Source: Longimicrobiaceae bacterium (lineage in GTDB: Bacteria > Gemmatimonadota > Gemmatimonadetes > Longimicrobiales > Longimicrobiaceae). From it: a stretch of 64,000 bases of DNA. Under the pieces are notes generated by a model. The model saw only the letters and a list, made by a program, of their open reading frames with translations, was not told where the DNA came from and made no database searches. This document shows, in pieces, positions 25,116 through 33,737 of this stretch. The stretch is from the NCBI GenBank assembly GCA_036375715.1, contig DASVBS010000064.1, positions 1 to 64,000 of the forward strand, written 5' to 3'. Within the stretch, counting starts at the first letter, position 1, and the number at the start of each line of letters is the position of its first letter. A program made the position numbers and the translations under genes.

Positions 25116-25933
25116 GAGTCACCGTCCTCGGCAGCGGCAGCTCGGGGAACGCCATCCTCGTCGAGTCCGGGACCACCCGGCTTCTGGTTGACGCGGGCTT
25201 CAGCGGCGTCGACCTCGAGCGCCGCCTGGCCGCGGTCGAGGTGCACCCGGAATCCATCGACGCGCTGCTCATCACCCACGACCACACCGATCACACCCGG
25301 GGCATGGGGGTAATGGCCCGCCGCTGGGGGATTCCGCTCTACCTGACCGAGGCTACCCGCTTCGCCTGCCGAGGACTGCTGCGGGGAGACGAGCGCCTGA
25401 CCGCGTACTCCTCGACGCAGCCGGTTCAGATCGGAGCACTCCAGGTCACCCCCTTCCTCACCGTTCACGACGCCGTCGACCCGGTCGCGGTGACCGTCAC
25501 CGAAAGCCATACGGGTCAGAAGCTCGGCATCGCCACCGACCTCGGCCGTCCGACTGCCACCGTGCGCGCCGCGCTTCGCGGTTGCGACCTGCTCGTGCTG
25601 GAGTCGAATTACGACGACGTGCTCCTCCGCCGCTCGATCTATCCCTGGTCGGTGAAGGCGCGCATCGCCAGCAGCCACGGACACCTGTCGAATCGCGCCG
25701 CCGCGGAGCTCGCCACCGAGCTGTGCCACCCGGGGCTCGCCTGCGTGGTTCTGGCGCACCTGAGCGAGCGGGCCAACGACCCGCGCCTGGCGGAGGAGGT
25801 GGTGGGCGAGGCGCTGGAGCGGGCCCGCTTCCGCGGGACTACGCTCACCGGCCGCCAGGAGGCGCCGCTCGCCCCCATTGACGTGGACCGGTTGAAGCGC
25901 CGGCTGATGCCCGAGCAGTTGCCGCTGCTGTAG
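25112..25933 (+). CDS. Metallo-beta-lactamase fold hydrolase (WalJ/YycJ-like)
   Basis: A 273-residue protein beginning 'VRVTVLGSGSSGNAILVESG', typical of the YycJ/WalJ branch. The metal site motif is 'LLITHDHTDHTRGMGVMARR' near residue 53. Further ligands are in 'FLTVHDAVDP' near 119, 'GIATDLGRPT' and 'SSHGHLSN' near 189. Family members are 5'-3' exonucleases or act with WalK/R systems. The GTG start overlaps the previous stop (GTGA). Confidence 0.85.
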   Translation: MRVTVLGSGSSGNAILVESGTTRLLVDAGFSGVDLERRLAAVEVHPESIDALLITHDHTDHTRGMGVMARRWGIPLYLTEATRFACRGLLRGDERLTAYSSTQPVQIGALQVTPFLTVHDAVDPVAVTVTESHTGQKLGIATDLGRPTATVRAALRGCDLLVLESNYDDVLLRRSIYPWSVKARIASSHGHLSNRAAAELATELCHPGLACVVLAHLSERANDPRLAEEVVGEALERARFRGTTLTGRQEAPLAPIDVDRLKRRLMPEQLPLL

Positions 25934-25940
25934 CGGCGGG

Positions 25941-25969
25941 AAAAAAAAGGGCCCGCCAACTGGCGGGCC
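25941..25969. terminator. Bidirectional-position hairpin terminator between convergent genes
   Basis: Perfect 8-bp stem GGCCCGCC (25950-25957) / GGCGGGCC (25962-25969) with a 4-nt loop. Eight A residues at 25941-25948 give a T-tract only for minus-strand transcripts, so it mainly terminates the dksA-like gene. The plus-strand MBL gene ends 8 bp upstream. Confidence 0.82.
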
Positions 25970-25993
25970 AGAACTCGGGCAGGGAGCCGCGAC

Positions 25994-26377
25994 TCAGGCA
26001 GCGGCCTCTTCTTCCTCCCGGAGCTTGCAGTCCAGGCAATAGCGCGCGTGCGGCAGCGCGTCCAGGCGCTCGAAGGGGATTTCCTTCTTGCAGTTGTGAC
26101 AGATGCCGAAGTTCTCCGGTTCGGAATACAGTCGGCGCAGCGCGTCCTCGATGCGGTACAGGTACCGGCCTTCCTTGCTCGCGAAAAGGAAGGCCTTTTC
26201 GCGCTCCATGGCGTCCGTTCCCTGATCAGCCATGTGGAAGGAGTAGCTCGACAGATCCGAATCCGCCGAATCACGGGACAACTTGGACTGCTCCTGAAAT
26301 CGCCCGAGCGACCTCAGGGCGCGCTCCCGCTCCCGCAAGAGGCGCTGCTCGATGTGTTCAATCTGGCTCCGGTCCAT
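25994..26377 (-). CDS. DksA/TraR-family zinc-finger protein
   Basis: A 127-residue protein (ATG 26375-26377, AGGAG 10 nt upstream). An N-terminal helical region ('IEQRLLRERERALRSLGRFQ') precedes a C4 zinc finger of DksA/TraR type: 'GICHNCKKEIPFERLDALPH' near residue 92, then 'ARYCLDCKLREEEEAAA'. Family members bind the RNA polymerase secondary channel and modulate ppGpp responses. The coiled-coil tip lacks the obvious DxxDxA of E. coli DksA, so it may be a general paralogue. Confidence 0.85.
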   Translation of the reverse strand: MDRSQIEHIEQRLLRERERALRSLGRFQEQSKLSRDSADSDLSSYSFHMADQGTDAMEREKAFLFASKEGRYLYRIEDALRRLYSEPENFGICHNCKKEIPFERLDALPHARYCLDCKLREEEEAAA

Positions 26378-26460
26378 CAGCAATCTGCTCCTGGCTGGAA
26401 CTGAACGCGGGGCACCACGGGCGCCCCAACCGGTGAGGCCGAAACCCCCGAGAAACTATC

Positions 26461-26489
26461 AACTTAGGCCAATCTCACGAGAAAAACAA
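26461..26489 (-). promoter_or_regulatory. Candidate promoter of the dksA-like gene
   Basis: On the minus strand, TTGTTT (rc of 26484-26489), a 17-bp spacer and TAAGTT (rc of 26461-26466). It lies 12 bp after the rseP stop and 84 bp before the dksA-like start, the only gap able to hold a promoter. Confidence 0.4.
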
Positions 26490-26501
26490 GCTCCGACCCG
26501 T

Positions 26502-27848
26502 TCAGATCCCGAAGAGACGGAGGAAATCGTTGGTGATGGCCCAGACCATGATGCCCACCACGATGATCAGCCCCACGTGCGAGAGGCGCAGTCGCTGTTC
26601 GACGGAGAGCGGTCTTCCCCGCACCGCCTCGACGAACAGGAAGAGCAGCTGCCCGCCGTCCAGCACCGGGATCGGCAGGAGGTTCAGCACCGCGAGGTTC
26701 ACGGAGAGGAGCGCCATCCACTGCAGCATCACCTCGAGCCCCGCCCGGGCCGTCTCGCCGGAGATCTGCCCGATGGTGAGCGGTCCCCCCAGGCTGCGAG
26801 GAGAGGCGTCTCCGGTAAACAGGTCACCCACCAGACGCACGATGGCCGTGCTGGTGCCCCAAGTCGTCTCCCAACCCTGCCGCAGCGCCTCCCCCAGCCC
26901 TACCCTCCGGTGGTCCAGCTCGAGCTGCTGGGAGACACCCAGCCGCCCGATCTCCAGTCGCTCACCCTCGGGAAGCTGCTCCTGCACCGGCTCCGGCGTG
27001 ACCGTGATGGGGATCTCTTCCCCTCCCCGCTGGACGACCAGCGCGACCTCCTCGCCCGGGTGGGCGCGGATCACGTCGACGAACTCCGTCCAGGAGCGGA
27101 TGGGCCGCCCATCCGCCTCGATCACCCGGTCTCCCTCCTCGATCCCTGCCACATCGGCAGGAGATCCGGTGTTCACGCCACCAATCAACGGCTCGGCAAA
27201 GGGCTGGATGCGTTGTAGCACCGAGACCCTGACCCTCTCCTCTTGGGGTAGGTCCAGAGTCACCGTCTGGCCGTCGGAAAAGCCGAGGGTGAGGGGACCC
27301 GGCCCCGCGTCCGCGAAGAGCTCCAGGACGTCGTTCCAGTTCTCCACCGGAACCTGGTTGATCGACTCCAGCTCCGCCCCGGTGGGGATCATCCCCAGAG
27401 GTGCTGCCGCGCCGGGGAGGCTGTCCTGCCGGGCGATGGCGACCCGCGTGGTGGGGTTGATCGACTCCCCGTAGACGAGCGCCACACCCGTCACCACGAC
27501 GATGGCGAAGAGGAAGTTCATCAGCACACCGGCCGAGACGACCCAGATCCGCGCCCAGAGAGGCTTGGCGTCGAAGTCCCGGTCGGACGGCTCCTGGGCG
27601 AGCTCCTCCCCGCCTTCCAGCGCCGCGGTATCCTCCATCCCCGCCATGCGCACATAACCGCCCAGCGGCAGCGCCGAGATCACGTACTCCGTCTCTCCCC
27701 AGCGGAAGCCCGTTACACGGGGCCCGAAGCCGATGGAGAATCGGGGCACGGCGATGTCCACCGACTTGGCCGCGATCAGGTGCCCCAACTCGTGAACGAA
27801 GACCAGCACCCCGATGACGATCAGGAAGGCGATCAGTGTCGTCAGCAA
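26502..27848 (-). CDS. rseP: Site-2 intramembrane protease RseP
   Basis: Zinc metalloprotease that cleaves anti-sigma factors and signal-peptide remnants in the membrane. The start at TTG 27846-27848 (LLTTLIAFLIVIGVLVFVHE) overlaps the dxr stop; earlier in-frame starts would run far into dxr. The active site 'HELGHLIAAK' is at residues 19-28, with 'WVVSAGVLMNFLFAI' near 100. One PDZ domain is clear near 200-270 ('NTGSPADVAGIEEGDRVIEA'). The third motif 'LNLLPIPVLDGGQLLFL' is near 388. 448 residues. Confidence 0.94.
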   Translation of the reverse strand: MLTTLIAFLIVIGVLVFVHELGHLIAAKSVDIAVPRFSIGFGPRVTGFRWGETEYVISALPLGGYVRMAGMEDTAALEGGEELAQEPSDRDFDAKPLWARIWVVSAGVLMNFLFAIVVVTGVALVYGESINPTTRVAIARQDSLPGAAAPLGMIPTGAELESINQVPVENWNDVLELFADAGPGPLTLGFSDGQTVTLDLPQEERVRVSVLQRIQPFAEPLIGGVNTGSPADVAGIEEGDRVIEADGRPIRSWTEFVDVIRAHPGEEVALVVQRGGEEIPITVTPEPVQEQLPEGERLEIGRLGVSQQLELDHRRVGLGEALRQGWETTWGTSTAIVRLVGDLFTGDASPRSLGGPLTIGQISGETARAGLEVMLQWMALLSVNLAVLNLLPIPVLDGGQLLFLFVEAVRGRPLSVEQRLRLSHVGLIIVVGIMVWAITNDFLRLFGI

Positions 27849-28993
27849 TGCACGTGTCCGTCGATGAAGGTTTCTGCCGTCCCTCTCGCCCACCGATCGG
27901 CGGCGATTACGTCTTCCACCGTGCGGATGTCCGCGCCCTGCCAGCGATCGAGGGTCTCCCCAATGGTCGCGGCAATGGCCGGATAGGAGATCCGTCCATT
28001 CAGAAAGGCCGCCACTGCCACCTCGTTCGCCGCGTTATAGACAACCGGGGCGCCGCGACCCGCTCGCCCCGCCTGCACTCCCAGCCCGAAGGCGGGGAAG
28101 AGCGTCTCATCCACCGGTTCGAAGGTGAGCGTTCCCGCCGCGACCGGATCGAAACGGCGCGTCCGGTACTCGATCCGCTCGGGATAGCCGAACGCGTGAG
28201 CGATCGGCAGCTCCATGGTCGGAAAGCCCATCTGCGCCATCACCGAGCCGTCGATGAACTCCACCATGGAGTGGATGATCGACTGCGGGTGGACCACCGC
28301 ACCGATCCGCTCGTACCCGATCGAGAAGAGAAAGTGCGCTTCGATCACCTCCAGCGCCTTGTTCGCCAGAGTCGCTGAGTCGATGGTGACCTTCGCCCCC
28401 ATGTCCCAGGTGGGATGGCGCAGCGCATCCACCGGCTTGACCCGCTCCAGCTCGGAGCGGCTGAAGCCCCGAAAAGGACCACCCGAGGCAGTCAGGATCA
28501 GCCGCGCCACTTCCTCTCGGCGACCGCAACGGAGGCACTGGTGGATGGCGCTGTGCTCGCTGTCGACGGGGATCAGCTCGCCTCCTCCGCTGGCCGCGGC
28601 CTCGAGCACCAGCTCCCCGCCGCATACCAGCGACTCCTTGTTGGCGAGCGCTACCCGCTTCCCGGCTCGCAAGGCCGCCAGCGTCGGCTCCAGCCCCGCG
28701 GCGCCCACCAGGGCGTTCAGCACGATGTCGTTGCGCGGGTCGGCCGCCACCTCCAGCAGCGCCTTGCGGCCGTACATCCAGGTCGTCCCCCCCTCGTGCC
28801 GGGGGGGCTGCTCCGCAGCGTCCGCCACCACGGCCAGCTCCGGCTTCCACTGGCGCACGAGCGCTTCCAGCGCTTCCACGTTGCTGTGGGCCGTCAGCAC
28901 AGACGGGCGATAGCGATCAGGGTGCTGTGCAAGCACGGCCAGAGCGCTGGCTCCGATGGAGCCGGTCGCGCCGAGGATGGCGACCTTCTTCAT
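27842..28993 (-). CDS. dxr: 1-deoxy-D-xylulose 5-phosphate reductoisomerase
   Basis: Second step of the MEP isoprenoid pathway, NADPH dependent. The 383 residues start 'MKKVAILGATGSIGASALAV', the NADPH-binding motif, with 'VALANKESLVCGGELV' near 113, 'PVDSEHSAIHQCL' near 140 and 'LTASGGPFRGFSR' near 166. It overlaps cdsA by 4 nt (ATGA), so isoprenoid and phospholipid precursor synthesis are coupled with undecaprenyl synthesis in one operon. Confidence 0.97.
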   Translation of the reverse strand: MKKVAILGATGSIGASALAVLAQHPDRYRPSVLTAHSNVEALEALVRQWKPELAVVADAAEQPPRHEGGTTWMYGRKALLEVAADPRNDIVLNALVGAAGLEPTLAALRAGKRVALANKESLVCGGELVLEAAASGGGELIPVDSEHSAIHQCLRCGRREEVARLILTASGGPFRGFSRSELERVKPVDALRHPTWDMGAKVTIDSATLANKALEVIEAHFLFSIGYERIGAVVHPQSIIHSMVEFIDGSVMAQMGFPTMELPIAHAFGYPERIEYRTRRFDPVAAGTLTFEPVDETLFPAFGLGVQAGRAGRGAPVVYNAANEVAVAAFLNGRISYPAIAATIGETLDRWQGADIRTVEDVIAADRWARGTAETFIDGHVHC

Positions 28994-29847
28994 CCCGCTA
29001 CTCCCGTTCCAACCCAGAAGCGGAAGAAGAGATAGGCGAGGGGCAGCGTGAACAGCAGCGAGTCGAAGCGGTCCAGCGCGCCTCCGTGCCCGGGCAGGAG
29101 CTTCCCGGAGTCCTTGACCCCCGCATCTCGCTTGAGCAGTGACTCCACCAGGTCACCGATCTGCGCCACGATGGAGATCGCCAGGCCGAAGATCGCCCCC
29201 TCGAACATGGTCGGTCGGTAGGTGGGGAAAGCCTCGAGCACCCGGGTGTAGGCGATCGCCACCAGCACGCTCCCCACCACCGCGCCGATGGCTCCCTGTA
29301 CGGTTTTGCCGGGGCTCACCCGCGGGATGAGCTTGGTGCGCCCCCAGCGGCGCCCGACGAAAAAGGCGAAGGTATCGCTCGTCCAGGTCAGCAGGACTGG
29401 CGCGAACACCAGGGCAGTGCCGTGAATGGCCCCCTCGACTCCGGGGAGGTGTCGCAAAAACAGACCGAAGCTCAGCAGGCCTCCGGTGTAGACGGCACCG
29501 GTGAGGGTGGTGGAGATGGAGAGAAGTGGTTGGCCCTCGACGCCTCGGGTCCAGATCGCCAGCGCGGTGACGACGAGAGTGGCGATGGTGATGACGAGGC
29601 CGAAGCTCACCGGTCCGGCCTGCGGGTTCGCCGCGGCCACCAACACGAAGGCGACGGCGAGCGGCAAACCGGCCGCGATGAGCGGGCGCGCCTGCCGATG
29701 CTCCGCCATGCGGTAGAACTCCAGGGACCCCGCCACCACGATCGCCGCGATCAGCAGTGCCAGAATCCAGCCCCCAGCGTATACCACCGCTACGGCAAGG
29801 GGGATTCCCACCGCGGCAACGGCTACCCGCTGGGTGGTCTCGGTCAC
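28990..29847 (-). CDS. cdsA: Phosphatidate cytidylyltransferase
   Basis: Forms CDP-diacylglycerol for phospholipid synthesis. The start is GTG 29845-29847 (VTETTQRVAVAAVGIPLAVA), 10 nt after the uppS stop; the longer frame to 30315 is within uppS. The 285 residues contain about seven to eight membrane segments. The signature is 'VSPGKTVQGAIGAVVGS' near 178 and 'KRDAGVKDSGKLLPGHGGAL' with 'DRFDSLLF' near 239-266. Confidence 0.95.
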   Translation of the reverse strand: MTETTQRVAVAAVGIPLAVAVVYAGGWILALLIAAIVVAGSLEFYRMAEHRQARPLIAAGLPLAVAFVLVAAANPQAGPVSFGLVITIATLVVTALAIWTRGVEGQPLLSISTTLTGAVYTGGLLSFGLFLRHLPGVEGAIHGTALVFAPVLLTWTSDTFAFFVGRRWGRTKLIPRVSPGKTVQGAIGAVVGSVLVAIAYTRVLEAFPTYRPTMFEGAIFGLAISIVAQIGDLVESLLKRDAGVKDSGKLLPGHGGALDRFDSLLFTLPLAYLFFRFWVGTGVAG

Positions 29848-29857
29848 GTGCCGCCCC

Positions 29858-30601
29858 TCAGCCGGCGACGACGCCGCCGAACCGACGCTCGCGACGCTGG
29901 TAGTCCAGCACCGCCGCGAACAGGTCCTCCCGCTTGAAATCGGGCCAGAGAATGGGGCTGATGTGCAGCTCCGTATAGGCGAGCTGCCACAGCATGAAAT
30001 TCGAGATGCGCTGCTCGCCGGAAGTGCGGATGAGCAGGTCGGGATCGGGCGTTCCCGCGGTATAGAGGTGGTCGCCAACCAGCGCCTCGTCGATCTCCTC
30101 GGGCACCAGGGTGCCGCGAGCGACGCGCTCCGCCAGTGCCCGGGCAGCGTCAGCGATCTCCGCCCGCCCGCCGTAGCTGATGGCGAGGTTGAGCTGCAGG
30201 TTCGGACCGCCAGCCGTGCTCTCGATGATTCCCGCCAGCGCGGCGCGCGTGCGCGGACTGAGTCGCTCCAGGCGCCCCAACGCTCGCACCTCCACCCCTC
30301 GCGCCCGCAGCTCACGTGCTTCCTTCCGCACGTACAGCTCCAGCAGGCTCATCAGTGCCCGAACCTCTCCTCGGGGTCGCTTCCAGTTCTCCTGGGAGAA
30401 AGCGTAGAGGGTAAGCACGGGGATCCCAGCCTCGATGCACCCTTCCACCACCTCCCGCACGGCGACCATTCCTGCGCGGTGACCGAACTCGCGAGGCCGG
30501 CCGCGGGCCTTCGCCCAGCGGCCGTTGCCGTCCATGATGATCGCGACGTGCCGGGGTACGTCGCCGCTGATCCTGATCTGCGCGAGCCGGTCGGAGGGCA
30601 T
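29858..30601 (-). CDS. uppS: Isoprenyl (undecaprenyl) diphosphate synthase
   Basis: Cis-prenyltransferase making the C55 lipid carrier for cell-wall polymers. The 247 residues contain the signature 'HVAIIMDGNGRWAKARGRPR' with catalytic Asp24, 'REFGHRAGMVAVREVVEGC' near 37, 'LTLYAFSQENWKRP' near 68 and 'DLLIRTSGEQRISNFMLWQL' near 195. It lies 2 nt from frr and 10 nt from cdsA. Confidence 0.97.
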   Translation of the reverse strand: MPSDRLAQIRISGDVPRHVAIIMDGNGRWAKARGRPREFGHRAGMVAVREVVEGCIEAGIPVLTLYAFSQENWKRPRGEVRALMSLLELYVRKEARELRARGVEVRALGRLERLSPRTRAALAGIIESTAGGPNLQLNLAISYGGRAEIADAARALAERVARGTLVPEEIDEALVGDHLYTAGTPDPDLLIRTSGEQRISNFMLWQLAYTELHISPILWPDFKREDLFAAVLDYQRRERRFGGVVAG

Positions 30602-30603
30602 CC

Positions 30604-31155
30604 TCAGACCTCCATGACCTCGGCTTCCTTGTGCTTCAGGATCTCCTCCAACTGGTGGATGTAGCGATCCGTCAACTTCTGCACCTCGTCCTGCTCGCGG
30701 CGAGCGTCGTCTTCCGAGAGCTCGCCGTCCTTCTGCCGCCGCTTGATGTCGTCGTTGGCATCCTTGCGCGCCTGCCGTACGGCGACGCGTCCCTCTTCCG
30801 TCATCTTGTGGAGGAGCCGCACGTACTCCTTACGCCGCTCTTCGGTGAGGGGCGGAATGGGCACCCGGATGACCTTACCGTCGTTGGACGGATTGAGTCC
30901 CAGATCGGAGGTCTGAATCGCCTTTTCGATCGGCCCGATCATCCCGCGGTCCCACGGCTGGATGACCAGCAGCCGCGGCTCGGGTGCGCTCACGGTCGCC
31001 ACCTGATTCAGTGGCACGTGCGAGCCGTACGCTTCCACGCGCACCGTATCGAGCAGCGCAGGCGTGGCTTTGCCGGTTCGGACGGACGCGAACTCGCGCC
31101 GCACCGCTTCGACGGCGCTCTCCATTCGACGCTTGGCTTCTTGCAGGCTGGGCAT
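30604..31155 (-). CDS. frr: Ribosome recycling factor
   Basis: Works with EF-G to split post-termination ribosomes. The 183 residues match RRF throughout: 'RMESAVEAVRREFASVRTGK' near 10, 'PLNQVATVSAPEPRLLVIQP' near 52, 'NDGKVIRVPIPPLTEERRKE' near 92 and 'DRYIHQLEEILKHKEAEVME' at the end. It follows pyrH by 14 nt, the classical tsf-pyrH-frr order. Confidence 0.98.
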   Translation of the reverse strand: MPSLQEAKRRMESAVEAVRREFASVRTGKATPALLDTVRVEAYGSHVPLNQVATVSAPEPRLLVIQPWDRGMIGPIEKAIQTSDLGLNPSNDGKVIRVPIPPLTEERRKEYVRLLHKMTEEGRVAVRQARKDANDDIKRRQKDGELSEDDARREQDEVQKLTDRYIHQLEEILKHKEAEVMEV

Positions 31156-31169
31156 GGGGGATCGAGAGT

Positions 31170-31901
31170 TCAGGGACGAATCAGCGTCCCGACCCGCTCG
31201 CCGCTGATCGCGCGGGCCACCAGGCCGGGCTCCATCAAGTTCAGGATGATGATCGGGATCTCGTTCTCCTTACACAATGAGATCGCGGAAGCATCCATCA
31301 CCTGGAGGTCGCGAGCCATGACATCTCTGAAGGAGATCTCCGGGATGAACTCAGCCGATGGGTCCTTCACCGGGTCGGCGGTATAGACCCCCTCCACCTT
31401 GGTCGCCTTGATGATGACGTCGGCCTCCATCTCGATCCCGCGCAGCACGGCGGCGGTATCGGTAGAGAAGTAGGGGTTGCCGGTTCCGCCGGCGAAGATC
31501 ACCACCCGTCCCTTTTCCAGGTGACGCAGCGCTCGGCGACGAATATAGGGCTCGGCGAGCTGCTCCATGCGGATGGCGGTGAGCACCCGCGTCTCCACCC
31601 CTTTGCGCTCCAGGACGTCCTGTATCGCGAGGGCGTTGATGATCGTCGCCAGCATCCCCATGTAGTCGGCCGAGACGCGATCCATCCCCTGCTGGCTCGC
31701 GATGGTGCCGCGGACGATATTCCCACCCCCGATCACCAGCCCCAGGGCCACCCCCATCTCGTGGAGTTGCTTGATCTCTTCGGTGATCTTGTCGATGACG
31801 GGAGGTGAAATGCCAAACCCCTGCTCTCCGGCGAGCGCCTCGCCGGAGAGCTTCAGCAGGAGGCGGCGATAGACGAGATCCCGTCCGGGCTCGGCAGCCA
31901 T
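31170..31901 (-). CDS. pyrH: Uridylate kinase
   Basis: Hexameric amino-acid-kinase-fold enzyme converting UMP to UDP. The 243 residues show '[20 protein letters not shown]' near 13, '[20 protein letters not shown]' near 56, '[20 protein letters not shown]' near 134 and '[20 protein letters not shown]' near 166. The ATG overlaps the tsf stop by one base. Confidence 0.98.
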   Translation of the reverse strand: MAAEPGRDLVYRRLLLKLSGEALAGEQGFGISPPVIDKITEEIKQLHEMGVALGLVIGGGNIVRGTIASQQGMDRVSADYMGMLATIINALAIQDVLERKGVETRVLTAIRMEQLAEPYIRRRALRHLEKGRVVIFAGGTGNPYFSTDTAAVLRGIEMEADVIIKATKVEGVYTADPVKDPSAEFIPEISFRDVMARDLQVMDASAISLCKENEIPIIILNLMEPGLVARAISGERVGTLIRP

Positions 31902-32494
31902 TACTCGCCGAGAGCGAAGCGGGCGAACCGGCGGACGACGATGTTCTCCCCGGTCCGCGCGGAGGCCTGCGTGACCAGCTCGCCCACGGTGATGTCAGGG
32001 TTCTTGACGAAGGGCTGCTCCAGCAGAGCCGACTCCTGGAAGAACTTGTCGAGCTTCCCTTCGATGATCTTGTCCCAGATGTGCTCGGGCTTTCCCGACT
32101 CCTTCATCTGCTCGCGATAGACCGCCCGCTCCCGCTCGACGATCTCGGGGGAGATGTCCTCGCGCCGCACCGCCACCGGGTTGCTGGCGGCAATGTGCAT
32201 GGCCACGTCGCGGACCAGCTGCTGGAACTCATCATTGCGAGCGACGAAGTCGGTCTCGCAGTTGACCTCCACCAGGACGCCGATCTTGCCGCCCATGTGG
32301 ATGTAGCTGCCGACGGCACCCTCGGTCGCCTCTCGGGCGGAGCGCTTGGCCGCCTTGGCCGCGCCCTTGGCGCGCAGGATGTCGATCGCCTTCTCCATGT
32401 CGCCGCCGGCCTCCGTGAGCGCCGCCTTGCACTCCATCATCCCGGCGCCGGTGCGCTCGCGAAGTTCCTTGACGTCCTGTGCAGTAATGGCCAT
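31901..32494 (-). CDS. tsf: Translation elongation factor Ts (short form)
   Basis: Nucleotide exchange factor for EF-Tu. From the ATG at 32492-32494 it has 197 residues: N-terminal UBA domain '[20 protein letters not shown]' near 5, the '[20 protein letters not shown]' core near 81, then '[20 protein letters not shown]' near 155. It is about 90 residues shorter than E. coli EF-Ts, like the single-core-domain forms of Thermus and others. Upstream extensions of the frame lie in the rpsB-tsf hairpin. Confidence 0.96.
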   Translation of the reverse strand: MAITAQDVKELRERTGAGMMECKAALTEAGGDMEKAIDILRAKGAAKAAKRSAREATEGAVGSYIHMGGKIGVLVEVNCETDFVARNDEFQQLVRDVAMHIAASNPVAVRREDISPEIVERERAVYREQMKESGKPEHIWDKIIEGKLDKFFQESALLEQPFVKNPDITVGELVTQASARTGENIVVRRFARFALGE

Positions 32495-32575
32495 TGGCTG
32501 ATCCCGGTATGAGTGATCTATTGAATCACCGCGCCACCCGCGCGGTCGTGATTGCAGCTCCGAGGTCCATGCACA

Positions 32576-32612
32576 CGATGGGGCCACGCACGGTTTCCCG
32601 GTGGCCCCATCG
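32576..32612 (-). terminator. 12-bp perfect hairpin between rpsB and tsf
   Basis: Stem CGATGGGGCCAC (32576-32587) / GTGGCCCCATCG (32601-32612) with a 13-nt loop. No T-tract follows on the minus strand. In many bacteria an intercistronic structure sets the rpsB:tsf ratio by partial termination or processing; this one fits that position. Confidence 0.6.
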
Positions 32613-32638
32613 CGCGGCTCCTGAACTCCGGCGCGGAA

Positions 32639-33514
32639 CTACTCCTCTTCGCCCTCTTCCTCCGTTCCGCCACGCAGGTTGGCGATGACCTCCGGCTTCG
32701 GCCGACGCTTGCGGCGGGGCCGGCGCCGCTGGCCGCGACGATCGTCGTCCACGGGAGCGGTCTCGCCGGTCTCGGTGGAGTACGAGGTCGCTTCGACCTC
32801 CTCCGCCCGGCGACGCTCCTCCGCGGGCAGCGCGGCGCGCGCCTCGATGATCGCGTCAGCGATCGCCTTGCTGATCACGCTGACGGAGCGGATGGCGTCG
32901 TCGTTGCCGGCGATCGGCACCGTGATCAGATCCGGGTCGGCATTGGTGTCCGCGATGGCGATGACCGGAATTCCCAGCTTGTTCGCCTCGCTGACGGCGA
33001 TGCGCTCCTTTTTGGCGTCAACGACGAAGATCGCGCCGGGGAGGCGCGCCATATCCTTCACCCCCGAGAGGTACTTGTCCAGCTTCTCCCGCTCGCGGTC
33101 GAGCATGAGGCGCTCCTTCTTCGTGTAGAAGTCGAAGGCGCCCTCCTCCTGACCGCGCTCGAGCTCGCGCAGCCGGCGGATCTGCTTCTTGATGGTGGAG
33201 AAGTTGGTCAGCATCCCCCCGAGCCAGCGCTCGGTGACGTGGAACGAGTTCGAGCGCTCGGCCTCGCTCTGGATCACCGGGCGAAGCTGCTTCTTGGTGC
33301 AGACGAAGAGAATCCGCTCCCCACGGGAGATGACCTGCCGGGCGAGCTCCTGGGCCAGCTCGATCTGCCGCTGGGTCTTGCGCAGGTCGATGATGTAGAT
33401 GCCGTTGCGCTCCGCGAAGATGAATTTGCGCATCTTCGGGTTCCAGCGGCTGGTCTGGTGGCCGAAATGGACACCGGCTTCCAGGAGCTCCTGGATCTCG
33501 GGGACAGTCGACAT
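32639..33514 (-). CDS. rpsB: 30S ribosomal protein S2 with basic/acidic C-terminal extension
   Basis: From ATG 33512-33514 the product has 291 residues. The S2 core is clear: 'IQELLEAGVHFGHQTSRWNP' near 6, 'IIDLRKTQRQIELAQELARQ' near 40, 'RWLGGMLTNFSTIKKQIRRL' near 96 and 'LGIPVIAIADTNADPDLITV' near 178. Residues after about 250 form an extra tail with an Arg/Lys cluster ('RRGQRRRPRRKRRPKPEVIA') and a Glu-rich end. Such tails vary between phyla. The frame-extended start at 33556 has no family similarity. Confidence 0.97.
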   Translation of the reverse strand: MSTVPEIQELLEAGVHFGHQTSRWNPKMRKFIFAERNGIYIIDLRKTQRQIELAQELARQVISRGERILFVCTKKQLRPVIQSEAERSNSFHVTERWLGGMLTNFSTIKKQIRRLRELERGQEEGAFDFYTKKERLMLDREREKLDKYLSGVKDMARLPGAIFVVDAKKERIAVSEANKLGIPVIAIADTNADPDLITVPIAGNDDAIRSVSVISKAIADAIIEARAALPAEERRRAEEVEATSYSTETGETAPVDDDRRGQRRRPRRKRRPKPEVIANLRGGTEEEGEEE

Positions 33515-33649
33515 GAAGGGAACTGCTCCTGTGGTGCGGGTCGCCGGGCGACCCATTGGGTTGATTCTTCCACCGCCGTCATCCGTTGCGCCGACCGCCC
33601 GCAGGCGGCACCCGACGCAGCGTCAGGCGAGTGTGATTGGTTGAAGGAC

Positions 33650-33733
33650 GTTATCCGTTATCCGCTATCCGTTCGCTGAGGCTACTTCGCGGCAGACCGC
33701 GAAACGGATAACGTAAAACGGATAACGGATAAC
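33650..33733. repeat. Heptad inverted-array element C (GTTATCC / GGATAAC)
   Basis: Left arm: GTTATCC, GTTATCC, GCTATCC (33650-33670) then GTT. Right arm: GGATAAC, GTAAAAC, GGATAAC, GGATAAC (33706-33733). The 35-bp centre contains its own hairpin TTCGCGG-CAGA-CCGCGAA near 33686-33703. The element lies inside the rplM-rpsI-rpsB operon, 4 bp from the rpsI stop and 135 bp before rpsB. Orientation of the arms is opposite to elements A, B, D and E. Confidence 0.9.
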
Positions 33734-33737
33734 CCTC

